Both the position numbers and the translations under genes were made by a program. A stretch of 64,000 bases of DNA from Rhodobacter huangdaonensis (GTDB lineage Bacteria; Pseudomonadota; Alphaproteobacteria; Rhodobacterales; Rhodobacteraceae), in NCBI RefSeq assembly GCF_004022465.1, contig NZ_SAVA01000003.1, positions 186,001-250,000 of the forward strand, read 5' to 3'. The notes under the pieces were generated by a model that searched no databases, had not been told where the DNA came from, and was given only the letters and a program-made list of their open reading frames with translations. Of this stretch, positions 8,482 through 17,041 are shown piece after piece (within the stretch, counting starts at the first letter, position 1; every line of letters starts with the position of its first letter).

Positions 8482-8813
8482 GATCTCCGCAAAATCCTCG
8501 GAATATTGAAGAAACCACCGCGGGCATGCGGCCGGGTGCCGGTCTGTCGGGTGCACGCGGCAGGTCGGACGGTCAGCCACAGCTGCCCCATGCAAAGCCC
8601 GCCCCCCGGACGCCGGGCAGACGGCGGCAAAGGCCCGGGCCACGCCACGATAAGCGAAGAAGGCGTCGCGCCGGGACGCGAATGCATCGCGCGGCGGAAG
8701 ACATGCCCTGCCCCGCCGCCCGATGTTGCCTGCCCCCCTTCCGCGGGCGGGCAGGAGGTCAGACGCCGCGCGATACGGCAGATCCCGCCGCGAGCGCGGA
8801 AAAGGCGCCGCCG
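8482..8813. other. Gene-free stretch between tRNA-Gln and the fasciclin gene
   Basis: No supported gene is seen in these 332 bases. The only structure is a GC hairpin near 8728-8754 (CCTGCCC pairing with GGGCAGG), which could end minus-strand transcription from the fasciclin gene. No T-tract accompanies it. Confidence 0.5.
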
Positions 8814-9371
8814 TCAGTTCCCGGGGATCAGGACCTTGTCGATCACCTGAACCTCTCCGTTCGACCGCCGCAGATCCGGCGCCAGGATGGAGACGACGGT
8901 GCCGCGCTCATCGCGCAGCTGGATCATCGCGCCATTGGCCTCGACCCCCAGATAGCAGCCGCCGAGGGTCTTGATCATGTAAGGGCCCGCCTGCACCGCA
9001 AGCAGCCGCCGCAGCGTTGCCGTGTCGATCCGGCCGAGGAGGATGTGGCAATTGAGAAACCGGGTCAGCTCTGCCCGTTTCGCCGGGTTCGTGTATTGAT
9101 CCAGCATGCCCGGATGCAAGGCGCTGAACGCCGAATTGACCGGCGCGAAGACCGTGAACATGCCGTTGCCCGCGAGGGTCTGGTCCAGCCCGGTCGTCTG
9201 CAGCATCGCCGCCAGGGTCGAATGCTCGGGCGAGCTCGCGATCATCTGCATGACGCTCCCCCCGGAGTAGGAAGACGTGCCGCCCGCAACCGGAATGTTT
9301 CCGGAAAGCGCGCCGCCCGCCGAGCCAAGGACAAGACAGCCAGCCAGGAACGCCTTGAGAATGAAATGCAT
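8814..9371 (-). CDS. Secreted fasciclin (FAS1) domain protein
   Basis: A 185-residue protein with an N-terminal signal peptide (MHFILKAFLAGCLVLGSAGG) and one FAS1 domain. The H1 box is seen in FTVFAPVNSAFSAL and the domain ends with VQVIDKVLIP. FAS1 domains are extracellular adhesion modules. Two cysteines (FLNCHILLG and GGCYLGV) replace more usual residues and could form a disulfide. The start at 9371 has GGAGG about 7 bases upstream. The promoter region (9430-9460) is AT-rich and carries a motif shared with the repeat adhesin at 19548. The protein is likely periplasmic or surface-exposed. Confidence 0.9.
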   Translation of the reverse strand: MHFILKAFLAGCLVLGSAGGALSGNIPVAGGTSSYSGGSVMQMIASSPEHSTLAAMLQTTGLDQTLAGNGMFTVFAPVNSAFSALHPGMLDQYTNPAKRAELTRFLNCHILLGRIDTATLRRLLAVQAGPYMIKTLGGCYLGVEANGAMIQLRDERGTVVSILAPDLRRSNGEVQVIDKVLIPGN

Positions 9372-9437
9372 GTGAGATGGTCCTCCTGCTCGGGGCTGCC
9401 CCGGCGGCAAGCCTGATGCGCGATCATCATGAATACG

Positions 9438-9456
9438 ATACTTTAGTTTGTGAAGA
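9438..9456 (-). promoter_or_regulatory. Candidate shared operator upstream of the fasciclin gene
   Basis: On the plus strand ATACTTTAGTTT (9438-9449) overlaps CTTTAGTTTGTGAAGA (9441-9456). Similar words are found at 22941-22952 and 22985-23000, upstream of the repeat adhesin, and at 38062-38073. It lies 67-85 bases upstream of the start codon. Confidence 0.35.
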
Positions 9457-9611
9457 TGTAACTTAATGATATAATCCGTGCAAGGGAGGGATGGCCTGCT
9501 CCTGCCATCACAGCGCCGCCCCGGACCGAAAATGCGCACCGGACGCCAAGTTGGCGTTGCGGTCGGCGCGGGCCGCATCCTAGAGTGCCGCCAGAAACCG
9601 AAGAGCCCGCC

Positions 9612-11210
9612 GTGACCCAGAAACCCTCGAAAAACAGATGGTTCTCAGCAGAAGGCTCGATCTCGATCCTGCTGCTCCTGCTCATTCCGGCAATCCTGCT
9701 GATCGGCGGCATCGGGACGGACATCTGCCTGATCAACGCGCAGAAGAAATACGTGCAGTCGCAGTCCGACCTCGCGGCACAAAGCGCCGCGCGCGTGCTG
9801 CCGAACCTCGCGCTGGCCCGGCAGACGGCTCAGGGCGTGGTCAGCGCGAACAGCGCCTATGGCACGGTGACGCTGGCGCGCGCGGATGTGATCTTCGGCA
9901 GCTACAATGCCGGCGTCTTCGTTCCCGCCGCCGACCAGAATTCGGCCGGCGGGGTCAATGCCGTCAAGGTAGTCGTCCCCTCGCCCTACACGCCGCTGCT
10001 GCTGCGGCCGGTGATGGCGACGGACCTCACCGTCACCCGCAGCGCGATCGCCACGCAACGGGCGGCCATCGCCTTCAGCCTGCGCAACTCGCTCCTGACC
10101 CTGAACACCTCGTCCTCGATTCTGAACGTTGTCCTCAAGAGTCTGCTGGGCGTCGACATCTCGGCCGCGGTTCTGGACGCATCGGGCGTGCTCGGCCTCG
10201 GTGTCGACGTGAACAAGCTCCTCGGTCTGCTGAGCCTCGATGTCGCGGGCCAGGTGCTCGACTATCGCGATATTCTCAACCTCGGGATCGGAACGCCGCT
10301 GGTCGTGCGGGCGCTGTCGACGCTCGGGGTGCTGCCCGCCGGCACCACTTCGGTTTCGGGCGGAACACTCTCCCTCGGCTCGCTTCTGAACCTGTCCCCC
10401 TCCGCCCTCGATGTCGAGATCGGTCAGATCCTGCCGAACCTGTCGCTCAATGCCTTCGACCTGCTGATGGCGACCGCCAGCCTCAACGGCAGCCTGAAAA
10501 ACGGGCTGGTCAGCGTGCCGCTGAGCCTCGGCATCCCCTATATCCTCAACGTGAACCTGTCGCTTGGCATCGTGCATTCGGCGGTCATGGCGGCCGGTTT
10601 CATCGACGATATTCCGCCGGTTACCGCCACGGTCAGCCAGCTCTCGCTGCGGCTGAAAGCCGAGCTGCTGTCCTATATTAAGCTCGACCTCGGCCTTTCC
10701 GGCGCGCAGGCCACCGCGACCGCGACCAGTCTGAACTGCGCGGCGCACGCGCCGGCCGACACGCTCGCGACCTTCGACGTGCAGACCGCACCGGTCGCCC
10801 TCGACCTCAGCCTGACCGTCCCGGGCATCCTGAACGGCAGCACGAAAAGCGACAGCGACAGCATCTCGCTGTTCGGCGGCTTCCAGCGGGTGTCGGTGCC
10901 GCTCGGCTCGCTCGGCGAGAGCGTGCTGGTGGAAACCCCGATCCGGATTTCGGGGCTGACCTCCTTCGTCTCAGGCCTGCTCGGCAATCTCAGCAGCAGC
11001 CTGCGCACCGACAAGAACCAGTGCGGTTTCCTCGGGCTCGCCTGTCTGCTCGATCTCGTCAACAGCGTCATCAGCGGGCTGACCTCGCTGATCGCCGGGA
11101 CCTTCCTCGACACTCTGGTCGACGATCTGCTCAATGCCCTCGGCATCGAGATCGCCCCGGCCGAGCTGATCGTCAGCGACTACAGCTGTTCGTCGCAGCT
11201 GGTGCAGTGA
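9612..11210 (+). CDS. TadG-like protein, Flp pilus-assembly family N-terminus
   Basis: A 532-residue protein. Residues 10-60 match the TadG N-terminal region: a short basic stretch, one hydrophobic helix (ILLLLLIPAILLIGGIGTD) and the QKKYVQSQSDLAAQSAAR helix. TadG proteins are envelope-anchored Tad components. The remaining part is dominated by Leu, Ser, Gly and Val, has many LLGL-like segments, and only four cysteines near the C-terminus; I recognise no domain. The usual pseudopilin Glu at +5 after Gly is absent (EGSISILLLL). The GTG at 9612 is preferred to the GTG at 9585 because it gives a normal short N-terminus. It converges on the TadE-like gene with four bases between stops. Confidence 0.75.
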   Translation: MTQKPSKNRWFSAEGSISILLLLLIPAILLIGGIGTDICLINAQKKYVQSQSDLAAQSAARVLPNLALARQTAQGVVSANSAYGTVTLARADVIFGSYNAGVFVPAADQNSAGGVNAVKVVVPSPYTPLLLRPVMATDLTVTRSAIATQRAAIAFSLRNSLLTLNTSSSILNVVLKSLLGVDISAAVLDASGVLGLGVDVNKLLGLLSLDVAGQVLDYRDILNLGIGTPLVVRALSTLGVLPAGTTSVSGGTLSLGSLLNLSPSALDVEIGQILPNLSLNAFDLLMATASLNGSLKNGLVSVPLSLGIPYILNVNLSLGIVHSAVMAAGFIDDIPPVTATVSQLSLRLKAELLSYIKLDLGLSGAQATATATSLNCAAHAPADTLATFDVQTAPVALDLSLTVPGILNGSTKSDSDSISLFGGFQRVSVPLGSLGESVLVETPIRISGLTSFVSGLLGNLSSSLRTDKNQCGFLGLACLLDLVNSVISGLTSLIAGTFLDTLVDDLLNALGIEIAPAELIVSDYSCSSQLVQ

Positions 11211-11214
11211 CGCC

Positions 11215-11667
11215 TCAGCGGACGATGACCGAGGCGGAGCGGGTGATCTGCCCGAGGTTGACGCCCAGCATCTGCCCGAATTGCGACGCGCCGCCGCCCG
11301 CCAGATCGTAGGTCACGCGGATCGTCAGCAGACCCGAGGCCGCGGGCTGGCCGGGGCAGCTGGCCATCGGCTCGAATTTCGCGGCCGAGAGCGTGACGCT
11401 GTTCTGGGCAAGCGCCGGCAGATAGTCCTGCCCGAGCTTGAGGCAGATGTCGCCGTCGTAATTCTGTCCGACCAGCGAGAACCCCTTGCGTGCAAGCTCG
11501 AAGGCGACCTGCTGCACCTCGCTTTGCGAGGCGATCAGCAGGCTGACGAAGGCGATCAGCGCCAGCATCAGCAGCAGCGCGGGGAAGATGATGACGAATT
11601 CGACGGTCACCACCCCCGCCTCCGAGCGCAGCCGGTCGCCGAGTTTTCCGAAACGCCCGCCCCGCAT
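11215..11667 (-). CDS. TadE-like pseudopilin
   Basis: A 150-residue membrane protein with a TadE-type N-terminus: a basic leader, then RSEAGVVTVEFVIIFPALLL. The Gly followed by VVTVEF fits a prepilin-peptidase site with Glu at +5. After the hydrophobic helix comes a periplasmic part with cysteines in DICLKLG and ASCPGQP that may pair. TadE proteins are pseudopilins of the Tad machine. It is the last gene of the minus-strand string, and its ATG overlaps the cpaD stop (TGATG). Confidence 0.85.
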   Translation of the reverse strand: MRGGRFGKLGDRLRSEAGVVTVEFVIIFPALLLMLALIAFVSLLIASQSEVQQVAFELARKGFSLVGQNYDGDICLKLGQDYLPALAQNSVTLSAAKFEPMASCPGQPAASGLLTIRVTYDLAGGGASQFGQMLGVNLGQITRSASVIVR

Positions 11668-12269
11668 CAGTTTGCCCCGGAGATTGCGGTGATGCTGTCG
11701 GTGCCGCCGCTTTGCGTCGGCACCGCCTGCGGCGGCGGCGGCACATGGTAGGTCGGGCGCGCCGTCCCCGAGGGATAGAGCAGCTCGTCCGGATAGGCCA
11801 TCTGCGCCGCCATGTTGTTGGCGACAGTGCAGCCCGCCCCCGGCGAACAGCCGGACTGATCGACCTCGATCGCGTCGATCTGGATCATCCGCACGATGCC
11901 CGTGGTTCCCGAGGCGTCGGCGGGGTCCGGCATGCGCAGATCGACGCGGGGAATGCGGCTGCCGATCAGCTTGCGGACGGCACCGGCCCGCGCCTCGTCC
12001 TGCCCGGCCGAGCAGCCACGCGGCACGGTGACGATGACGGCGCCGGCGCGCGCCGCCTCGGCCGAGCCAATGAAGGCACGGATGCGCTTTTGGTCGGCCG
12101 ACGGGATCCGCGCCGAACACTGGCCGAAGGAATAGCTGATATGGGCGCTGACGATCTCGGGCGAGAGCCGGCCCTGCACGGTCTGCACCGGCTCGCCCTC
12201 ACAGCCCGACAGCAGCATCAGCGCGAGGCCGGCAGCAACAAGGGGGCGGTCGAAAATTGCAAAGATCAT
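11667..12269 (-). CDS. cpaD: CpaD-family pilus-assembly lipoprotein
   Basis: A 200-residue lipoprotein with a signal peptide ending in LLSGC (lipobox). The conserved CpaD block GCTVANNMAAQMAYPDELLY is present near residues 150-170. CpaD supports the outer-membrane secretin of Tad systems. The C-terminal 30 residues are Pro/Gln-rich. Spacing of four bases from the secretin gene and overlap with the TadE-like gene show that the three are co-transcribed. Confidence 0.88.
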   Translation of the reverse strand: MIFAIFDRPLVAAGLALMLLSGCEGEPVQTVQGRLSPEIVSAHISYSFGQCSARIPSADQKRIRAFIGSAEAARAGAVIVTVPRGCSAGQDEARAGAVRKLIGSRIPRVDLRMPDPADASGTTGIVRMIQIDAIEVDQSGCSPGAGCTVANNMAAQMAYPDELLYPSGTARPTYHVPPPPQAVPTQSGGTDSITAISGAN

Positions 12270-12273
12270 GGCA

Positions 12274-13638
12274 TCACCTGTTGATGAGGAAGCCGGCCTG
12301 ACTGCGGGGCCGCCCCCCCGTCGCCGCGTCGGGCCGCACCATCTGCCCGGTCACCATCTGCTGCACCCCGTTCGGCGCCAGCGCCGCACCGTCCAGCGGG
12401 GTCTTCAGCTGGTTGCGGGTCGTCGGGCGGACGACATAGGGGGTCACGATGATGACGAGCTCGGTCTCGCCGCGCTTGAAGGCGGAAGAGCGGAACAGCG
12501 CACCGATGATCGGCAGCTTCGCAAGCCCCGGAAACTCGGTCAGCGACTGTTGCCGGTCGGCGCGGAACATCCCGGCGATGGCGAAGCTCTGCCCGCTGCC
12601 CAGCTCGACCGTCGTCGAGGCCGAGCGTTCGGCAATCGCCTTGCCGTCGGGGGTCGACTGCGACTCGTCGATCGACCGCACATTGGTGTCGAGCTGGATA
12701 TGGATCTGGTCCTTGTCATAGACCGTGGGCGTGAAGGTCAGCTCGACGCCGATCGGCTCGAATTCGATGCGCGTGTCGTCCTGCGTCGCACCGACACGAT
12801 AGGGAATGCGCCCGCCGGCGAGGAAGGTGGCCTGCTCGCCCGAACGCGCGGTCAGGTTCGGTTCCGACAGGATCGTGGCAAGGCCCGAGCGCGACAGCGC
12901 ATCCATCACCAGCCCGAGGTTGTTGCCCATGGTCGCCGAGACCGAATAGCCCTCGATCGTCGAGGCGGGCGAGGTCAGGCTGCGGTTCCTCGAACTGCCG
13001 GTGACGGAAATGCCCAGATCCTGCTCGATGCTGCGCGAGACCTCGGCGATGGTGACCTGCAGGTTGACCTGCGGCGGCGTCGTCAGCTTCAGATTGTTGA
13101 CCACCACGGCGGCGTCGCCGGCCAGCTTGGTGACGACGTTCTCGGCCGCCTGCGCGTCGGTGTCGCTCTCGACCGTCCCGTTGACAAAGATCGCCCCGTC
13201 GGCGGTCGACAGCCTGATCGCGCTGCCCGGCACCGCCTGGCTCACGGCGGACTGCAGCCGGCCGAGGTCGATGTCGACCTCGACCTTGGCCTCGATCAGC
13301 GCCTTGTTGTCGGCCCCCAGAACGAACAGGTCCGACGAGCCGATCCCCTTGCCGACGACATAGACATATTGCGCCGACTGCATATCGACATCGGCGACCT
13401 GCGGGCTGGACAGAAAGACCGCACTGGCGGGCTCGGTCAGCCGGATGAACTTGGCCTCGCCGACCCTGAGCCGGATCGCCATGTGCTGGGTCGGTGTTCC
13501 GGTCTCGATCTGCGGCGCGGCGGCGCCGTCTCCGCCGCTCTGCGCCCGCACGGGCGGGGCAAGGAAAAGCCCGCACAGCGCCACGGTGCCGGCAAGGATC
13601 AGGGGGGGACAGGCGGCAGGAAAGATCGAACGGGTCAT
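12274..13638 (-). CDS. cpaC: Tad-type outer-membrane secretin (CpaC/RcpA)
   Basis: A 454-residue secretin. A signal peptide ends near VRAQS. The N-terminal domain includes IRLRVGEAKFIRL and the BON-like block TVESDTDAQAAENVV; the C-terminal secretin core includes LSEPNLTARSGEQATFLAGG and the VELTFTPTV strand, ending with ELVIIVTPYVVRP. Tad secretins form the outer-membrane pore for Flp fimbriae. The start at 13638 precedes a typical signal sequence. It lies 86 bases downstream of the HlyD gene, an unusual neighbour for a Tad secretin. Confidence 0.95.
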   Translation of the reverse strand: MTRSIFPAACPPLILAGTVALCGLFLAPPVRAQSGGDGAAAPQIETGTPTQHMAIRLRVGEAKFIRLTEPASAVFLSSPQVADVDMQSAQYVYVVGKGIGSSDLFVLGADNKALIEAKVEVDIDLGRLQSAVSQAVPGSAIRLSTADGAIFVNGTVESDTDAQAAENVVTKLAGDAAVVVNNLKLTTPPQVNLQVTIAEVSRSIEQDLGISVTGSSRNRSLTSPASTIEGYSVSATMGNNLGLVMDALSRSGLATILSEPNLTARSGEQATFLAGGRIPYRVGATQDDTRIEFEPIGVELTFTPTVYDKDQIHIQLDTNVRSIDESQSTPDGKAIAERSASTTVELGSGQSFAIAGMFRADRQQSLTEFPGLAKLPIIGALFRSSAFKRGETELVIIVTPYVVRPTTRNQLKTPLDGAALAPNGVQQMVTGQMVRPDAATGGRPRSQAGFLINR

Positions 13639-13724
13639 CTCATGTCTTTTCAAGGCGGCTTTCGACGCGGCGGAGAACAGGTGAGCACAAGAAATACCGA
13701 CCGGCCCATGCGCCGGCCTCACAG

Positions 13725-14897
13725 TTATCGCAGCTGCGCCCGGATCAGCGGGCGGATCAGATAGCTCAGCACTGACCGGCGCCCGGTCTGGATGTCAACC
13801 TCGGCAATCATGCCGGGCCGGATCGGGTAGCTCTCCCCGTGCCGTTCCAGATAGGCGCGGTCGGTCTTGACCATGACCTTGTAAAAGCTCTGCGTGCCGT
13901 CGGCACCATCGGCATCGACGGTGTCGTCACTGATCTGCTCGACGGTTCCCTTCAGGTCGCCATAGACCGAGAAATCGTAAGCCGTGATCTTCACGCTTGC
14001 CGGCATGCCCGGCGCGATGAAGGCCACATCGCGCGGCGCGACATGGGCCTCGATCAGCAGCTGGTCGTCGATCGGCGTCACTTCCATGATCGCCTCGCCC
14101 GGCTGCACGACACCGCCGAGCGTGGTGATGTTGACGTTGTTCACCCGCCCCGCCACCGGCGAGCGCAGATCCGTCCGTGCGAGCTGATCCTTCTTCTGCA
14201 CGATGCTCTGCTGCAAGGACAGAAGCTTCGCCTTGGTGTCCGCCAGCTCGCTGTAGGCGTCCTGCACATAGACGTTGCGGACCTCGGTGATCTTGCCCTC
14301 GAGCGTCGTCTTCTGCTGCTGCAGTTTCAGCAGGTCGACCTGGCTGACCGCGCCGCCCTTGGCCAGCGGCGCGGTCAGGTCGATCTGCGTCTGGATCGGC
14401 TCGATCTGATTATGGACGGAGTCGATGGACTCCAGCAGCTTGGTGCGGCGCGCGCGGAACAGCCGCTCTTCCGTCGCCTGGATCTCGGTCATCGGCTCGG
14501 AAAAGCCGACATCCTCCTTCTCCAGCACCTCGGCCTCGAGCCGCTGCACCTCGGCCGCCAGCACCTCCATCTCGGACTTCGCCTGCAGATAGGCCGAGCG
14601 GAACTGCGTCGGGTCCATCTTCACCAGGATCTGCCCGGGCTGGACGGTATCGCCCTCGCCCACCTGCAGCTCCGAGATGATGCCGCCCTCGAGGCTCTGG
14701 ATCGTCTGCTGGCGGCGCAGCGGCACGACGCGCCCCTCGCCGCGCGTGATGTCGTCGATCTGCGCCAGCGCCGCCCAGATCAGCGCGATCAGCGCCGTCG
14801 CGGCGATCACCCAGATCGTCTGCCGTGCGACGCGCACCGCCTGCAGCCGGCGCGAACCGTCGGCGAAGCTCGGGGTATCGGTGGACAGGCTGCTCAT
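13725..14897 (-). CDS. Type I secretion periplasmic adaptor, HlyD family
   Basis: A 390-residue membrane-fusion protein. One transmembrane helix (residues 23-45) is followed by a lipoyl-like half (GRVVPLRRQQTIQSLEGGII), a long coiled coil (about 95-245) and the second half-motif (LRSPVAGRVNNVNITTLGGVV). The C-terminal domain has the HlyD-type YPIRPGMIAEVDIQTGRRSV. It links the inner-membrane ABC exporter with TolC. The ATG overlaps the exporter's stop codon (ATGA), so the pair is translationally coupled. Confidence 0.95.
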   Translation of the reverse strand: MSSLSTDTPSFADGSRRLQAVRVARQTIWVIAATALIALIWAALAQIDDITRGEGRVVPLRRQQTIQSLEGGIISELQVGEGDTVQPGQILVKMDPTQFRSAYLQAKSEMEVLAAEVQRLEAEVLEKEDVGFSEPMTEIQATEERLFRARRTKLLESIDSVHNQIEPIQTQIDLTAPLAKGGAVSQVDLLKLQQQKTTLEGKITEVRNVYVQDAYSELADTKAKLLSLQQSIVQKKDQLARTDLRSPVAGRVNNVNITTLGGVVQPGEAIMEVTPIDDQLLIEAHVAPRDVAFIAPGMPASVKITAYDFSVYGDLKGTVEQISDDTVDADGADGTQSFYKVMVKTDRAYLERHGESYPIRPGMIAEVDIQTGRRSVLSYLIRPLIRAQLR

Positions 14898-17014
14898 TTG
14901 ACGGTCTTGATCCCGTTGGCATGGGCGCCGAGGTCGATGACCTGACCGAGCGGCCCGTGATAGGCAACGCCTCCATCCTTGAGAACGAGAGCCGTCTCGG
15001 CCAGCGCCAGAACCTCGCGCTTGTGGGTGGCGATGATCGCCGTGCGCGAGCCGAGCCATTCGCGCAGATAGCCGATGACGTGCTTCTCGGTGATCTGGTC
15101 GAAGGCCGCCGTCGGCTCGTCGAGCAGCACGATCCGCGGGTCCTGCAACAGCACGCGCGCAAGCCCGATCGCCTGACGCTGCCCGCCCGAGACATTGGCG
15201 TTGCTGTGGATGCGCAGGTCGAGGCCGCGCACATGGCGCCGCACATAGGCGCCAAGCCCCACCGCATCGAGCGCGGCCATCAGCTCGTCATCCGAATGCA
15301 TGCCGCGGTCGAGCAGCAGGTTGTCGCGCAGCGTGCCCTGAAACAGCGCGACGGATTGCGGCAGATAGCCGATCTGGCGGCGCCGGTCGATCGGGTCGAT
15401 CTGGCTGAGCGACAGGTTGTCGATCAGCAGGCTGCCGCTGGTCGGATTGGTGAACCCCGCCAGCATCCGCAGCAGCGTCGATTTGCCCGCGCCATTCGCC
15501 CCGATCAGCGCGGCATGCTCGCCGGCGGCGATCTCGAGGCCGTTGATCGTCAGCTCGGGCGGTGAATCCTTCTCATGCGAGAAGGTGATGTCCTGCATCC
15601 GGTAGGCGCCGGCGAAATGCGGCGCGCGCAGGTATTGCCGGTCGGTCGGGCGTTCGACGGGCATCGCCATGATCCGGTCGAGCCCCTCCATTGCCGCGCG
15701 CACCCCCTGCCAGCGGGCCAGAAGCCCCGCCACCCGGCTCATCGGCGACAGCGCCCGCCCCGACAGCAGCGTGCAGGCGATCAGCGCGCCGACCGTCATG
15801 TGCCCCTCGCTGATGCGGTAGACGCCCACGATCACCACGCCGCCATAGCAGATCTGCTGCGTCGAGGCGACGAATTGCGAAATCAGCGTGGTCAGCTCGC
15901 GGCTGCGGATCGACGAGCCCGCGATCGTCGCCGAAAGCTGCGCATAGGCGCGCTGCAGCCGGTTCTCGGCGCGGGCGGCCTTCACCGTCTCGAGGTTCGA
16001 CACCGCCTCGAGCAGGATGCCGTTCAGCGCGGCGCTTTCCTGATTGTGCTCGCGCGAGACCTTGGCGAGATGCTTTTGCATCACGATCCCCGGCAGCACG
16101 ATGGCGATCGAGCCGCACAGCGTCACCAGCGCCACCGGCCCGCCGATGAAGGCGATGATGCTGATGAAGATCAGGGTGAAGGGCAGGTCCGACAGCGCGG
16201 CAACGGTGCTCGAGGTGAAGAATTCCCGCACCACGGCGAAATCGCGCACCTGATTGGCGAAGACCCCGGTCGACTTGGGTTGCTGCGACAGGTGCAGGTT
16301 GGTCACCTGCTCGAACAGCTGCGACGACAGCCGCAGGTCGAGATCGCGCCCGGTCACGTCGACCAGCCGCGCGCGCATGATGCGCAGCACGAATTCGAGG
16401 CAGATCGCGATGGCGACGCCGCTGGCAAGGATCCACAGCGTGTCGAAGGCGCCGCTCGGCACGACGCGGTCATAGACCTGCATCGAGAACAGCGACGAGC
16501 CGATCGCCAGCAGGTTCGCCATGAACGCGGCAAGGACCACATCGCGGTAGATCCCCAGATTGTCGAGGACCGGACCGATGATCCAGTGCCGCCGCTCGCC
16601 GACGGTCTCGCCGAGCCGGTCGGACAGCACGTCGATCGGCCGCGCGAACAGCGCCCGTCCGGCATAGCGCGCGCCCAGATCGGCAAGCGCGCACTCCTCG
16701 CGCCCGCCACCGGTCTCGGGATGGACCAGCGTGCAGCGCCCGTCGCCCACCCATTCCAGCACGGCATACTGGCCATCGTGCAGGAACAGCAGCGCCGGCA
16801 GCGAGGCCGCGGAAATATCGTCCAGCGCCCGGGCACCGATCCGGCAGCTCATGTTCGCCCGGCGGAGCGCGATGGCCGCGTGGTCGGGCGGCAGGCGCCC
16901 GTCCGCGTTGACCAGACCGTCGGTCAGCCGCTCGGGCGGAACCTGGATGCCATTGAGCCGACACAGCTCCATCAGTCCGACGACGAAGGGGTCGGTCGTG
17001 CTCTGTCCTGTCAT
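14894..17014 (-). CDS. Type I secretion ABC exporter, LapB-type with degenerate C39-like domain
   Basis: A 706-residue permease-ATPase fusion. Residues 1-130 form a peptidase C39-like domain that lacks the catalytic Cys-His pair: the usual His position reads GQYAVLEW, so the domain should bind rather than cleave cargo. A six-helix ABC membrane domain occupies about 155-430. The ATPase has Walker A GANGAGKST, signature VSGGQRQA, Walker B IVLLDEPT and the H-loop in ATHKRE. LapB-like exporters secrete large adhesins. The gene lies between tolC-like and hlyD-like genes, and two BapA-prefix proteins upstream are the probable substrates. Confidence 0.95.
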   Translation of the reverse strand: MTGQSTTDPFVVGLMELCRLNGIQVPPERLTDGLVNADGRLPPDHAAIALRRANMSCRIGARALDDISAASLPALLFLHDGQYAVLEWVGDGRCTLVHPETGGGREECALADLGARYAGRALFARPIDVLSDRLGETVGERRHWIIGPVLDNLGIYRDVVLAAFMANLLAIGSSLFSMQVYDRVVPSGAFDTLWILASGVAIAICLEFVLRIMRARLVDVTGRDLDLRLSSQLFEQVTNLHLSQQPKSTGVFANQVRDFAVVREFFTSSTVAALSDLPFTLIFISIIAFIGGPVALVTLCGSIAIVLPGIVMQKHLAKVSREHNQESAALNGILLEAVSNLETVKAARAENRLQRAYAQLSATIAGSSIRSRELTTLISQFVASTQQICYGGVVIVGVYRISEGHMTVGALIACTLLSGRALSPMSRVAGLLARWQGVRAAMEGLDRIMAMPVERPTDRQYLRAPHFAGAYRMQDITFSHEKDSPPELTINGLEIAAGEHAALIGANGAGKSTLLRMLAGFTNPTSGSLLIDNLSLSQIDPIDRRRQIGYLPQSVALFQGTLRDNLLLDRGMHSDDELMAALDAVGLGAYVRRHVRGLDLRIHSNANVSGGQRQAIGLARVLLQDPRIVLLDEPTAAFDQITEKHVIGYLREWLGSRTAIIATHKREVLALAETALVLKDGGVAYHGPLGQVIDLGAHANGIKTVK

Positions 17015-17041
17015 GGCGAAACCGTGCCCCGGCGTTTCATG

